Below, one piece after another: positions 15,719 to 24,465 of a DNA stretch of 64,000 bases. A program made the position numbers and the translations under genes. The DNA is taken from positions 29,188 to 93,187 of the forward strand of contig NZ_JAJONF010000037.1 of NCBI RefSeq assembly GCF_021462265.1, in the 5' to 3' direction. The number at the start of each line of letters is the position of its first letter. Positions within the stretch are counted from its first letter, which is position 1. The notes under the pieces are model-generated. The model worked only from the letters and a program-made list of their open reading frames with translations, did not search any database and was not told the origin of the DNA. The stretch comes from Streptomyces shenzhenensis (GTDB taxonomy: Bacteria > Actinomycetota > Actinomycetes > Streptomycetales > Streptomycetaceae).

Positions 15719-15976
15719 CCGCCCTGACCCACCCCGGGCGGCACGGGCGGGGCACCGGGGGTCCCGCGCCGAGGGAGGAAGCCCGCCCCCGCCGGGGCCG
15801 CGGCCCCGCTCGGTGACCGGAACACCGGCCCCGCGCCCCCGCCCCGGCCCGGTCGCCGCTCCGACCGTGGCCTCCTCGCGCCGGCCGCGAAACACCCTCT
15901 CCCGTCACCGCACCGCCGACCCCGCCGGCGCCCGATCGCCCCCCCAACCCACCGTCCGGTCCGTCCGAGGGAGTCA

Positions 15977-16930
15977 GTGAGCCCCATGGTCAACGTCCTT
16001 GTCGTCGACGAGCACACCGCCGTGGCCGAATCCACCGTGCACGACCTGCGCCGTCAGGGCTACGACGCCCAGAGCGTCGGCACCGGAACAGCCGCCCTGA
16101 AACTGCACCTGGCCGCCGACCTGGTGCTGCTCGGTCTCGAACTGCCCGACATAGACGGCCTGGAGGTCTGCCGGACCATCAGATCGGTCAGTGACACCCC
16201 GATCATCTCGGTCACCGGCAGGGACACCGAACTGGACCGCGTCCTCGCCCTCCAGGCCGGTTCCGACGACTGCGTGCCGAGGTCCTGCGGCTCCCGCGAG
16301 GTCATGGCCCGCATCCAGGCCGTGATGCGCCGCGCCCGCCCGCGCTCGGCCGGCGCGAGGACCCTGACGGTCGACGGTCTGCGCATAGACGGAGGCTCGC
16401 GCGAGGTGCGCCTGCACGGCGGCACGGTCGACGTGACCGCCAAGGAGTTCGACCTGCTCTATCTGCTGGCCTCCTGTCCGGCCACCGTGGTCTCCCGCCG
16501 CGAGATCATGACCCAGATCTGGGAGAGCGACCGAGTGGCGTCGAGCCGCACCCTTGACACCCACGTCAGCAGCCTGCGGGCGAAGCTCGGCGGCGACTGG
16601 ATCGTCACGGTGCGCGGCGTCGGCTACCGCATCGGCCGCGGCCGGCCGGACCCGGGCGCCTCCGGCGACCTCGCGGGCTCGCCCACCGGCCCGCCGCCGC
16701 GCGCCCGGTCCGTGGACCGGCCGCCGGAGCCGATACCCACCGGCCCGCCGCCCCCGTACTCCTCGCCCGCCGGCATCCTGCCGGACCCCGCCGCTCCCGT
16801 CACCGGTTCCCTACCCGCGACCCCCGCACCGGACGGCACCCCGCCCCACCTCCCGCAGCTACTTCGGCAACTTCCCGAGGTCGCACCCGGAACCGAGACC
16901 TCCCTTACAAACCGAACAGTTGCTATGTAA
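15977..16930 (+). CDS. atypical OmpR-family response regulator without phosphoacceptor Asp
   Basis: A 317-residue protein with a receiver domain (1-125), a winged-helix OmpR DNA-binding domain (about 130-225, TAKEFDLLYLLAS, TLDTHVSSLRAKLG, VRGVGYRIG) and a Pro-rich tail of about 90 residues. The phosphorylation site reads LVLLGLELPDIDG, with Gly53 where Asp is expected, and the conserved Lys is Arg in CVPRSC. It therefore resembles ligand- or protein-controlled regulators such as JadR1, which work without a kinase; none is adjacent. The start may be the GTG at 15977 or the ATG at 15986; GAGGGAG precedes both. Pathway-specific activation is the likely role. Confidence 0.85.
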   Translation: MSPMVNVLVVDEHTAVAESTVHDLRRQGYDAQSVGTGTAALKLHLAADLVLLGLELPDIDGLEVCRTIRSVSDTPIISVTGRDTELDRVLALQAGSDDCVPRSCGSREVMARIQAVMRRARPRSAGARTLTVDGLRIDGGSREVRLHGGTVDVTAKEFDLLYLLASCPATVVSRREIMTQIWESDRVASSRTLDTHVSSLRAKLGGDWIVTVRGVGYRIGRGRPDPGASGDLAGSPTGPPPRARSVDRPPEPIPTGPPPPYSSPAGILPDPAAPVTGSLPATPAPDGTPPHLPQLLRQLPEVAPGTETSLTNRTVAM

Positions 16931-17121
16931 TCTCGGGGGCCAGATCGCCCGATCACCGGGGTGGCCCACGCCCCGCCGTCGGAGGCACCCGCTCCGCAGC
17001 GGTCCCGCCCCACCCTCCTCCCGAGCGCCGTCCAGCGCCCGCCGGTCCCGTCGTACGCGTGCGGTCGCCGCAGGCCGCGGCACGCCCGGAGGCGCAGGAC
17101 GTACCGATCGCAAGGACTGTG

Positions 17122-17733
17122 ATGACGGACATGACCACGGCACCCGCGGCCGAGACGGACGAGCAGCGCTCGGCCCGCTTCGAGCGGGACGCCCTCGTCC
17201 TGCGGACCCCGCTGTACGCCCAGGCCATGCGGTTGACCCGGAACCCCGCGGACGCGGAGGACCTGGTGCAGGAGACGTACGCACGGGCCTACCGGGGCTT
17301 CCACCGCTTCCATCCGGGCACCAACCTGCGGGCCTGGATGTTCCGGATCCTGAAGAACACCTACCTGACGTCCTACCGCAGGAAGCAGACGGAGCCGCGC
17401 TGCACGCCCACCTCCGAGTTCGAGGACTGGCAGCTCGTGAGCGTCGCCTCGCACACCTCCCGCGGGCTGCCGTCGGCCGAGGCCCAGGTCATGGAGCTGA
17501 TCCCGGATCCCGAGGTGAGCCGGGCGCTGATGGCCATCCCGGACGGCTTCCGGGTCGTCGTCTACCTGGCCGACGTCGAGGGACTGCCGTACGAGGAGAT
17601 CGCGACCCTGGTCGGCATCCCGGCCGGCACCGTCAACTCCCGTCTGCACCGCGGCCGCAGGCGCCTGCGCACGCTCCTGGAGGGCCACCACGGCCTGACC
17701 GCCGGACCGTTGGCCTCCGAGGAGACGACCTAG
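17122..17733 (+). CDS. ECF-family RNA polymerase sigma factor (SigR-like)
   Basis: A 203-residue sigma-70 family protein. Region 2 is AMRLTRNPADAEDLVQETYARAYRGF followed by LRAWMFRILKNTYLTSYRRKQ. Region 4 is IPDGFRVVVYLADVEGLPYEEIATLVGIPAGTVNSRLHRGRRRL. It is close to the SigR group that responds to thiol stress in Streptomyces, but no adjacent zinc anti-sigma gene of the RsrA type is seen. The start at 17122 has AAGGA 5 bases upstream. A clear terminator follows the gene, so it is probably a single-gene unit. Confidence 0.9.
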   Translation: MTDMTTAPAAETDEQRSARFERDALVLRTPLYAQAMRLTRNPADAEDLVQETYARAYRGFHRFHPGTNLRAWMFRILKNTYLTSYRRKQTEPRCTPTSEFEDWQLVSVASHTSRGLPSAEAQVMELIPDPEVSRALMAIPDGFRVVVYLADVEGLPYEEIATLVGIPAGTVNSRLHRGRRRLRTLLEGHHGLTAGPLASEETT

Positions 17734-17762
17734 GACCCGCCCGACGCCCCTCGGGCGGGTCC
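17733..17762 (+). terminator. rho-independent-type terminator after the sigma gene
   Basis: A perfect 12-bp stem, GGACCCGCCCGA at 17733-17744 with TCGGGCGGGTCC at 17751-17762, and a 6-base loop, followed by TTCC. It starts at the stop codon of the sigma gene. Confidence 0.85.
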
Positions 17763-17834
17763 TTCCGCTACCGACCGCCATTCCGACCGGTGCCGCAGCG
17801 CGGCCAGACGTACGAAGGTGTGAGTGACACCCCC

Positions 17835-19046
17835 ATGACGACCCAGACACCCACCAGCGCCCCGCCGGTCGCCGAACCGGCCGGGAGGCTGCCGCTGTCC
17901 GCGCTGCTCGCGCTGGCCACGGCCGTGTTCATCACCAGCCTCACCGAGACGCTGCCGGCCGGACTGCTGCCGGCGATCAGCGCCGATCTGCACGTGAGCG
18001 AGTCGGCCACCGGACAGACCGTGACCGTGTACGCGGTCGGGACGGCGCTCACCGCGATCCCGCTGACCGCCGCCACCGCCGGCTGGCGGCGCAAGCGGCT
18101 GCTGCAGAGCGCCGTCGCGGGCTTCGCCGTGGCCAACACCGTGACGGCGCTGTCCTCGGACTACCCGCTCACCATGGCCGCCCGGTTCGTCGCGGGCGTG
18201 GCGGCGGGCCTCGCCTGGGCGCTGCTCGCCGGATACGCCCGGCGCCTGGCCCCGCCGCATCTGCAGGGCCGGGCCCTGGCCATCGCGATGGCCGGCATTC
18301 CCGTCGCGCTCTCCCTGGGCGTGCCCGCCGGAACGTTTCTCGGTACCGCGGTCGGCTGGCGTACCGCGTTCCTGACCATGACCGGGCTCACCGTCCTGCT
18401 GATCGGCTGGATCGCCGCCGCGGTCCCCGACTTCCCCGGGCAGCGGCGCGGTGCCCGCGTCCCGATGCTGCGCTCCCTCACGGTCCCCGGCGTCAGCCCG
18501 GTGCTCTTCGTGACGCTGGTCTACGTCCTTGCCCACACCCTCCTCTACGCCTACATCGCGACGCTCCTCGACGACCTCGGCCAGGGCGCCGCCACCGATC
18601 TGGTGCTGCTGGTGTTCGGCGCGGCCTGCCTGCTGAGCATCTGGGTCGTCGGCACGTACATCAGCCGCCGGCTGCGGGGCCTGACCGTGCTGTCCGTGCT
18701 CCTCATCGCCGCGGGCGCCGCGCTGTTCGCGGTGCCGGCCGAGCAGCCGGCCCTCGTCTACACCGCCGCCACGCTGTGGGGCCTGGGCTGGGGCGGTGTC
18801 CCCACGCTGCTGCAGACCGCCGTGGGGAACGCCGGCGGCGACCAGGCGGACGGCGCCCAGGCGATGCTCGTGACCCTGTGGAACGTGGCCATGGCCGGCG
18901 GCGGGGTGGCGGGCGGCATCCTGCTCGACACGCTCGGCGCCGTCTCCCTGCCGCGCGGCCTGCTCCTGCTGCTGGTCCCCGTGCTCGTGACGGTCGTCGC
19001 AGCCCGCACGCACGGCTTCCCGGCGGCGCGCCGCGGCGGCGCCTGA
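17835..19046 (+). CDS. MFS transporter, DHA1-type (sugar/drug efflux)
   Basis: A 403-residue membrane protein with about 12 hydrophobic segments, starting LPLSALLALATAVFITSLTETLPAGLLPAIS. The loop-2 region GWRRKRLLQSAVAGFAVANTVTAL and the motif RFVAGVAAGLAWALLAGYARRL are typical of the arabinose-efflux/chloramphenicol-type DHA1 group. It likely exports a small molecule. No strong ribosome site precedes the ATG at 17835; a GTG at 17820 is an alternative. It lies beyond a terminator from the sigma factor gene, so control is probably separate. Confidence 0.85.
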   Translation: MTTQTPTSAPPVAEPAGRLPLSALLALATAVFITSLTETLPAGLLPAISADLHVSESATGQTVTVYAVGTALTAIPLTAATAGWRRKRLLQSAVAGFAVANTVTALSSDYPLTMAARFVAGVAAGLAWALLAGYARRLAPPHLQGRALAIAMAGIPVALSLGVPAGTFLGTAVGWRTAFLTMTGLTVLLIGWIAAAVPDFPGQRRGARVPMLRSLTVPGVSPVLFVTLVYVLAHTLLYAYIATLLDDLGQGAATDLVLLVFGAACLLSIWVVGTYISRRLRGLTVLSVLLIAAGAALFAVPAEQPALVYTAATLWGLGWGGVPTLLQTAVGNAGGDQADGAQAMLVTLWNVAMAGGGVAGGILLDTLGAVSLPRGLLLLLVPVLVTVVAARTHGFPAARRGGA

Positions 19047-19195
19047 GAGCGGCGGGCGGAAGCGGGCGGGCTCGGCAGAGCGGGCCGGGCCGCCGGAGAG
19101 CCTCGCCCGCGAGGACACCGGACTCCACGGCCGGCAGCGGCCCGTGGCGTCTGGTGTCCTGCGGTCACTTCCGGGTGCGCGTCACACCCGTCCGG

Positions 19196-19966
19196 TCAGC
19201 GCCCGGTCCAGCCCCCGTCCACCGCCATCGCGGTGCCGGTGACGAACGAGGACCGGTCGCTGCACAGCCACACGGCAGCCTCCGCCACCTCCTTGGGTGC
19301 CGCCATCCGCCGCTGCATGGAGCGGCCGACGAAGGGCTCCTCCAACTCGGGCTGCTCCTCGAGCACGTCGTTCATCAGTTCGGTCCGGGTGCTGCCGACG
19401 ATCAGCGAGTTCACCCGTACCCCGCGCTGTCCGTACTCGTCCGCCGCGGCCCGGCTCAGCCCCACCACCGCGTGTTTGGCGGCGATGTAGGGGGAGGCGG
19501 TCCCGGTGGCGATCACCCCGGCGACGCTGGCGGTGTTGACGATGGAACCGCCCCCGCCCGTCGCCAGCATGGCCGGCACCTCGTACTTGAGGCAGTTCCA
19601 CACCCCCCGCAGATTGACGTCGATGATCTGGTCGAACACGGAGTCCTCGGTCTCGTGCAGGGGAGTCCCCGCGGTCGCCCAGCCCGCGTTGTTGAACGCG
19701 CCGTCCAGCTGCCCGTACGTGTCGACCGCGGTGTCCACCGCGCACCGCACGTCGTCGGGCCGGACGACGTCCCCCGCCACCGCGGTGGCCCTGCCGCCCC
19801 CGGCGGCGATCTCCTTGACGAGCACCTCCAGCATGTGGGCACGGCGTGCCAGCAGCACCACCGCGGCTCCCTCGGCGGCGAACAGCCGGGCGGCGCCCGC
19901 CCCTATGCCGCTCGACGCCCCGGTGACGATGACGACTTTTCCGTCCAGCATTCCTCGTACGCTCAT
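19196..19966 (-). CDS. classical short-chain dehydrogenase/reductase
   Basis: A 256-residue SDR with the full signature: TGASSGIGAG for NAD(P), NNAG in FNNAGWA, Ser in VNTASVAG and the catalytic YxxxK in SPYIAAKHAV, and the end VTGTAMAVDGGWTG. It reduces or oxidises a ketone/alcohol with NAD(P)(H). Its gene converges with the MFS gene across a 149-base gap and precedes nothing obvious downstream. In the GBL cluster context it could perform the ketoreduction that completes butyrolactone synthesis, but a metabolic role is equally possible. Confidence 0.85.
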   Translation of the reverse strand: MSVRGMLDGKVVIVTGASSGIGAGAARLFAAEGAAVVLLARRAHMLEVLVKEIAAGGGRATAVAGDVVRPDDVRCAVDTAVDTYGQLDGAFNNAGWATAGTPLHETEDSVFDQIIDVNLRGVWNCLKYEVPAMLATGGGGSIVNTASVAGVIATGTASPYIAAKHAVVGLSRAAADEYGQRGVRVNSLIVGSTRTELMNDVLEEQPELEEPFVGRSMQRRMAAPKEVAEAAVWLCSDRSSFVTGTAMAVDGGWTGR

Positions 19967-20176
19967 TCCCCGTCCTTAGGCCGCACCGCGCGCCCATGAC
20001 GCCCTGATGCGTCGTGTGCCGCGATGATGTGCGCAATTCGGATGTTGTGCGGATCCTCATGGGTGTTGCGGTACTGCACCGGTGCGTCATCGCACCGGCC
20101 TGCCGGGGCGGCGAGGGGATTCCTCAGGTCTCGCGCCCCGGAGCTCCGTGCCGGGCCCGGCGGCCCGGCCCCCGGG

Positions 20177-20962
20177 TCAGGCCAGGGACTGTCCCCCGTC
20201 CACGGTCACCACGGACCCGGTCACATAGGCATTGGCCATCACGAACACGGCGGCGGACGCGGCCTCCTCGGCGGTCCCGTAGCGCCCGAGCGGCAGATGG
20301 CTGCCGGCGGCGGCGACCGCGGCGTCCGCCTCGTCGGGGTGCGCCTCGGCCACCTTCAGCCGGCGGCGCAGCGGTGGGGTGTCGACCACGCCGGCGCGGA
20401 TCGCGTTGACCCGGACGCGGCGGGCCGCCAGTTCGACGGCGAGTGCCCGCACAAGACCCTCGCAGGCCGCGGCCGAGGCGATCGCGGCGGCGGCGCCGGT
20501 CACCGGGCGCACGGTGTAGATACCGGACGTGAGAGTGATCGACCCGCCGGCCGGCAGGCGTTCGGCGGCGACCCGGGCGGCGGCGTAGCCGCCCCAGAAC
20601 CGTACGTCGAAGGCCCCGTGCGCCCGCTCCCGGTCCGCGTCCGCGAGCGGGGCGCGGGCCGCGGCGCCCGCCGTCACCAGGACGTGGTCCAGCGGCCCGG
20701 CCCGGTCGAAGACCTCGATGAGGCGCGTCTCGTCGGTCACGTCGGCCGTCCAGGACGTCGCCACGGTCCCGTCGGGCAGGTCGGCGGCGGCCGCCTTCAG
20801 CCGTGGTGCGTCCCGGGCGACGAGGTGCAGGCGCGCCCCGCTGCCGGCGAGCAGGCGTGCGGCCGCCAGGCCGATGCCCGAACTGCCGCCGAGGACCAGG
20901 ACGTTCTGCCCACAAAGAGCCGTGGGCAGAGGGGTACGGAACGGGACGGGCCTCGTAGTCAC
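20177..20962 (-). CDS. divergent SDR-fold protein lacking Tyr and Lys of the catalytic site
   Basis: A 261-residue SDR-fold protein. The nucleotide motif LGGSSGIGLAAARLL is intact and the C-terminus VTGSVVTVDGGQSL is typical. At the active site, where YxxxK is expected, the sequence is TGAAAAIASAAACEGLVRAL, so both Tyr and Lys are Ala. A known SDR branch also lacks this pair and may use other residues or bind without catalysis. It lies in the GBL gene region, 187 bases from the receptor gene and in the same direction, so a link to butyrolactone formation or sensing is possible. Confidence 0.8.
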   Translation of the reverse strand: MTTRPVPFRTPLPTALCGQNVLVLGGSSGIGLAAARLLAGSGARLHLVARDAPRLKAAAADLPDGTVATSWTADVTDETRLIEVFDRAGPLDHVLVTAGAAARAPLADADRERAHGAFDVRFWGGYAAARVAAERLPAGGSITLTSGIYTVRPVTGAAAAIASAAACEGLVRALAVELAARRVRVNAIRAGVVDTPPLRRRLKVAEAHPDEADAAVAAAGSHLPLGRYGTAEEAASAAVFVMANAYVTGSVVTVDGGQSLA

Positions 20963-21149
20963 ACCGACCTCCGGGACGCAGGGACGTACATGCCGGGACG
21001 AGCGATTTCGGCCATGCCCGGCAGGTCACCGGGCTTGCTGCTTGCGGCAGTTCAGGGCGTACGGCCCCTCCGTCGGCCCAAGCGCCGTGGTGGGCACGGC
21101 AGATGGGCGGACGGTGTGCGGCGGCCGCGGGGAGAAGGAGCCCCGCGGC

Positions 21150-21779
21150 TCACGCGGCGAGCGCCGTGGCACGCCGGACGCTCACCTTGATCTGCTCCGC
21201 CGTCCGCGTGACGGCGACGCCGGGGATCAGCAACTCCCACATCTTGACGGTCCGCTGCGGCAGGTCGGACCGGCGGTACAGCAGGTCGGAGTAGAGCTGG
21301 ACGCCGGTACACGCCCCGACCAGGAACTCGGCCACGTCACGCGGGGAGACGTTCTCGCGCAGCTCGCCCTTCTCCTGCGCGACGGTCAGGCACTCCTCGA
21401 AGATCTTCTCCCATGCCGAGTACGACGAGGCGTCGCGGAACTCCAGGTTGGACTGCTCGACGGCGAGCCGGACGCCGGCGCGGAGCATCGGATCCCGCTG
21501 GAGCTGGCGCGACCAGGCGAGCGTGATGTCCACCGCCCGCTGCAGTCCCGTGGACTCCAGGAACGGGACGATGGTGTCCGGTTGGCCGTTCATGACCTCC
21601 CGGGCGATGGCTTCCTTGTTCGTGAAGTGAAAGTAGACGGCGCCGAGGGTGACCCCGGCCCGTTTCATGATCTCCCGCATGCTGGCCCCGTTGTACCCAC
21701 GCTCGTCGAAGACCTCGGCGGCGGCGCGGATGATCTCGTCTCGTGTCCTGATGGCGCGATCCTGCTTGGGTTCCGGCAT
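21150..21779 (-). CDS. gamma-butyrolactone receptor (ArpA/ScbR family TetR)
   Basis: A 209-residue TetR-family protein. The HTH is DEIIRAAAEVFDERGYNGASMREIMKRAGVTLGAVYFHFTNKEAIA, highly characteristic of butyrolactone receptors. VRLAVEQSNLEF and the Trp in YSAWEKIF fall where receptors contact the lactone. It should repress its target genes until GBL accumulates. It is divergent from afsA with an ARE-like operator in between, so it probably controls itself and GBL synthesis. I use the ATG at 21779 because the protein then begins MPEPKQDRAIRTRD, the usual N-terminus. Confidence 0.92.
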   Translation of the reverse strand: MPEPKQDRAIRTRDEIIRAAAEVFDERGYNGASMREIMKRAGVTLGAVYFHFTNKEAIAREVMNGQPDTIVPFLESTGLQRAVDITLAWSRQLQRDPMLRAGVRLAVEQSNLEFRDASSYSAWEKIFEECLTVAQEKGELRENVSPRDVAEFLVGACTGVQLYSDLLYRRSDLPQRTVKMWELLIPGVAVTRTAEQIKVSVRRATALAA

Positions 21780-21802
21780 CGAACATCCGGCCTCTCTCGA
21801 CA

Positions 21803-21829
21803 AACAAAAAGAACGCACGTTATGTTACT
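21803..21829. promoter_or_regulatory. ARE-like operator B between receptor and afsA genes
   Basis: An imperfect palindrome centred on 21816-21817: left arm ACAAAAAGAACG, right arm CGTTATGTTACT, with 8 of 12 positions pairing. It matches the site at 14431-14457 almost base for base. It is 24 bases before the receptor start and 70 bases before the afsA start, so one bound receptor could block both genes. Confidence 0.78.
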
Positions 21830-21899
21830 GGCCTCGGGCCTGATTGGCCAGCGTCCGAGGCACTCGACGTGGCTGAAGTCACCGTTTCTGGGGAGCCTG

Positions 21900-22847
21900 A
21901 TGACTCACACCGCCCAGCTCAGCTCTGCCCTGCCCGCGTTAGCGCACTCGGTCGCCAAGGAGGACGTCCACAAGCGCGACGCCGACGAGGTCCTCCTGGT
22001 CTGCTGGGAGCGCACCGGTTCGGACACCTTCACCGTGGTCGCCGTATGGCCGTCCGACCACTGCTTCTACCAGACCGTGAACGGCCTCTACGACCCGCTG
22101 CTGTTCATCGAGACCGTCCGGCAGAACGTCCCGCTGATCTCGCACGTCGGCTACGAGGTCCCGTTCGGCCACCATCTCATCTGGCAGGACCTGACCTGTG
22201 AGGTCAGCCCGGCGGCCATGCAGGTCACCGACGCCCCCGCCGTCATCGAACTGCGTATCTCCTGCTCCCAGGTGACCCGGCGCGGCTCCCGCCTGGCCGC
22301 GCTGACGATGGACATCGTCGCCCTGCGCGACGGGGTCCATCTGGGCACCGCCCGCGCCCGCTTCACCAGCAACCCGCCCGCGGTCTACCGGCGGCTGCGC
22401 GGTTCCCACGCCGATCTGGAGCAGTGCGTCGCCGCGGCCCTGCCGCCCGCCGCGCCTCTCGACGCCGGACGCGTGGACCGGGCACGGGATTCGGACGTCG
22501 TGCTGTCCGACTGCGACTTCGCCGGCCGCTGGCTGCTGCGCGGGGACACCTCCCACCCGGTCCTCTTCGACCACCCCGTCGACCACGCCCCCGGCATGCT
22601 GCTGCTGGAGGCGGCCCGCCAGGCGGCGCACGCGATGCCCACGACGCCGGGCCTGGCCCCGGTGCGCTTCGACGCGAAGTTCTCCCGTTTCGTCGAGCTG
22701 GACGTCCCCTGCTGGATAGCGGCGGAGGCCACCAGCCCGGACCTGACCGGGAGGCCGAGTGTCTCGATCACCGCCCTGCAGGCGGGGGAACCCGCCTTCA
22801 CCTGCTCGGTGGCCTGCCACACCTCGGCGCTGTCGCACGCCGCCTGA
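21900..22847 (+). CDS. afsA: AfsA-type gamma-butyrolactone biosynthesis enzyme
   Basis: A 315-residue protein with two hot-dog repeats. The first has DEVLLVCWERTGSDTFTVVAVWPSDHCFYQ and LLFIETVRQNVPLISHVGYEVPFGHHLIW; the second has HPVLFDHPVDHAPGMLLLEAARQAAH. Both carry the family's H-x-x-D-H and E-x-x-R-Q residues. AfsA condenses a beta-ketoacyl-ACP with dihydroxyacetone phosphate to start butyrolactone synthesis. The ATG at 21900 has GGGAG 5 bases upstream. A TTA codon at 21939 (codon 14) suggests dependence on the bldA tRNA. Confidence 0.93.
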   Translation: MTHTAQLSSALPALAHSVAKEDVHKRDADEVLLVCWERTGSDTFTVVAVWPSDHCFYQTVNGLYDPLLFIETVRQNVPLISHVGYEVPFGHHLIWQDLTCEVSPAAMQVTDAPAVIELRISCSQVTRRGSRLAALTMDIVALRDGVHLGTARARFTSNPPAVYRRLRGSHADLEQCVAAALPPAAPLDAGRVDRARDSDVVLSDCDFAGRWLLRGDTSHPVLFDHPVDHAPGMLLLEAARQAAHAMPTTPGLAPVRFDAKFSRFVELDVPCWIAAEATSPDLTGRPSVSITALQAGEPAFTCSVACHTSALSHAA

Positions 22848-23090
22848 GCAGCGCGGTCCCGTACGAAGAGGTGGACCGACCCCGTCGGCGCGTCCACCGG
22901 TGCGGCCGGCGCGGAGGGGGTCCACCGGGGGTGCGGCGACGGGATGGGGGGCAGGGCGCCACCGGGCGTACGCGCGCCCGCCTACGCCGGGAGCACCGGG
23001 GCGGAGGAGCACCGGGGTGGGGGAGTACCGGGGTGCTCGTGCGACCCGCCGGCCGTCCGGTCCGGCGTCCGCCGTAGATCCGTCGCGTGC

Positions 23091-23132
23091 GACGCAAAGA
23101 AGGGCGACGCAAAGAAGTTCAACGCAAAGAAG
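23091..23132. repeat. three direct repeats of acgcaaagaag, 15-base period
   Basis: Copies begin at 23091, 23106 and 23121, each reading (g/a)acgcaaagaag, with exact 15-base spacing. They are A-rich against a GC-rich background. An iteron-like binding site or curved-DNA element is possible; a 15-base period also equals five codons, but no real gene covers them. Confidence 0.6.
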
Positions 23133-23258
23133 ACGTCGCTTCTTCACACCGGCACGGCCCGCGCCGAGCCCGGCAACCGGGCCGGTGTCCGGACCGTGCC
23201 CCCGGCCTCGGAGAGGCCGCCGCACCGGACCCGCACAGTTCCGCCGCGCCGCTGACCA

Positions 23259-23295
23259 GTGGTCCTGCAGGCCCGCCACCGGCCTGCAGGACCAC
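23259..23295. terminator. 14-bp perfect stem-loop downstream of afsA
   Basis: GTGGTCCTGCAGGC (23259-23272) pairs perfectly with GCCTGCAGGACCAC (23282-23295) across a 9-base loop. There is no T tract, which is common for Streptomyces terminators. It probably insulates afsA from the ThiF-like operon. Confidence 0.65.
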
Positions 23296-23583
23296 GCGAG
23301 ACACCCGGACCTCCGGCTCGACCGGCTGCCACGGATGGAATGAGAAACACCCACCGGAAGCCGACGCGTTCTCAGCACGACCGGCCACCACGCGGAGCGG
23401 ACCCTCCGTCCTGCCCTCCGCCCCGCCGAAAGCCGTCCGCCACTGAAGGCGGCGTCTCTCCCGTGACACTTCGACCCGCGCCGAAGCCACTGACTCCTAG
23501 CGTGGAGAGAACGTTCCGGGGAGCGCGCCACCTCCACCGTGAGGCGCCACCCCCCGACGTCCTGAGAGAACCGGAGGGATGCC

Positions 23584-24465
23584 ATGGCAGACCGTCAGCG
23601 CCTGGTCGCCGAACGGACCGACGAGAACTACTACTGGGAGCGGGTCAAGCGGAACCTCGGCTGGCTCGGCGACACCGAGGAGGAGCAGCGCGCGCGGCAG
23701 CTCAGGCTGCGCGACGTGACGATCGGTGTGGCCGGCGTGGGTGGCATCGGAGGTGCCACCGCCGAACGGCTCGTCCGCATGGGCGTGCGGAACCTGAAGG
23801 TGGCGGACCCGGACACTTTCGAAGTCTCCAACATCAACCGGCAGTTCGGCGCGACGATCGGCAACGTCGGCCGCAACAAGGCCGAGGCCGTCGCCGAACT
23901 CGTCTACGACACCACGCGCGACGTGAACATCGACGTCTTCCCCGAGGGCATCTGCGAGGCGACCGTCGACGAGTTCTTCGAGGGCTGCGACTATGTACTC
24001 GACAAGATCGAGCTGTACGAGATCGACGCCCGGTACACACTCCACCAGGCGTTCCGGCGTTCCGGACAGTGCCGGTTCATGATGCTGACGCCGGTCTTCG
24101 GGCATCGCACGTTCTTCTTCAAGTGGACGAAGGACTCGATGACCGCCGAGGACTACTTCGGCGTACCGCAGCACGAGCCGATGAACGAGAAGAACGCACG
24201 TCAGCTCATCAGCCGCTTCATACCGGAGATGCCCGACTATCCGAGCCGGGAGATGCTCGACGAGTGGTTCGTCCACCGTCGGGAATGCCCGATCTTCGCC
24301 GGTACCCCGCCGCTGGCCCAGGGCATGCTCGCCTCCCGGCTCGGCCAGGCGATCACCGGTCTGGACCGGTTGCCGGGTGCGGTACCGCTGCCCGTCACCC
24401 CGGGCTACTCCATGATCGACACCCAGAAGTGGACCATGAAGACGGTGGAGGGCGAGTGGTGGTGA
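23584..24465 (+). CDS. ThiF/MoeB/E1-like adenylyltransferase
   Basis: A 293-residue E1-superfamily protein. The ATP-binding motif is IGVAGVGGIGGATAERL, followed by VADPDTFEVSNINRQFG, whose Asp, Asn and Arg bind ATP, and the Asp in YVLDKIE. The N-terminus TDENYYWERVKRNLGWLG is a helical extension. The usual zinc CxxC pairs of MoeB/ThiF are absent. Such enzymes adenylate the C-terminus of a small protein, peptide or acid. The gene has GGAGGG 5 bases upstream of its ATG and overlaps the carbamoyltransferase-like gene, so the two likely act in sequence. No precursor peptide gene could be found just upstream. Confidence 0.83.
   Translation: MADRQRLVAERTDENYYWERVKRNLGWLGDTEEEQRARQLRLRDVTIGVAGVGGIGGATAERLVRMGVRNLKVADPDTFEVSNINRQFGATIGNVGRNKAEAVAELVYDTTRDVNIDVFPEGICEATVDEFFEGCDYVLDKIELYEIDARYTLHQAFRRSGQCRFMMLTPVFGHRTFFFKWTKDSMTAEDYFGVPQHEPMNEKNARQLISRFIPEMPDYPSREMLDEWFVHRRECPIFAGTPPLAQGMLASRLGQAITGLDRLPGAVPLPVTPGYSMIDTQKWTMKTVEGEWW

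Larger units (their letters stand above)
22848..23583. other. 736-base intergenic region without a clear gene
   Basis: No open frame here has convincing composition or a start with a good ribosome site. It contains the three 15-base-spaced repeats (23091-23132), a long hairpin (23259-23295) that probably ends afsA transcription, and near its right end GGAGGG before the ThiF-like gene. Confidence 0.5.

Noticed and set aside
16905..16930. third ARE-like palindrome (TACAAACCG...CTATGTA) at the end of the OmpR-type gene
   Set aside because: Arms pair poorly compared with the two accepted sites and it lies inside coding sequence.
23340..23583. possible microcin-like precursor peptide before the ThiF gene
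   Set aside because: No short frame with a ribosome site and a plausible C-terminal recognition residue could be found; the available frame runs on without a stop.
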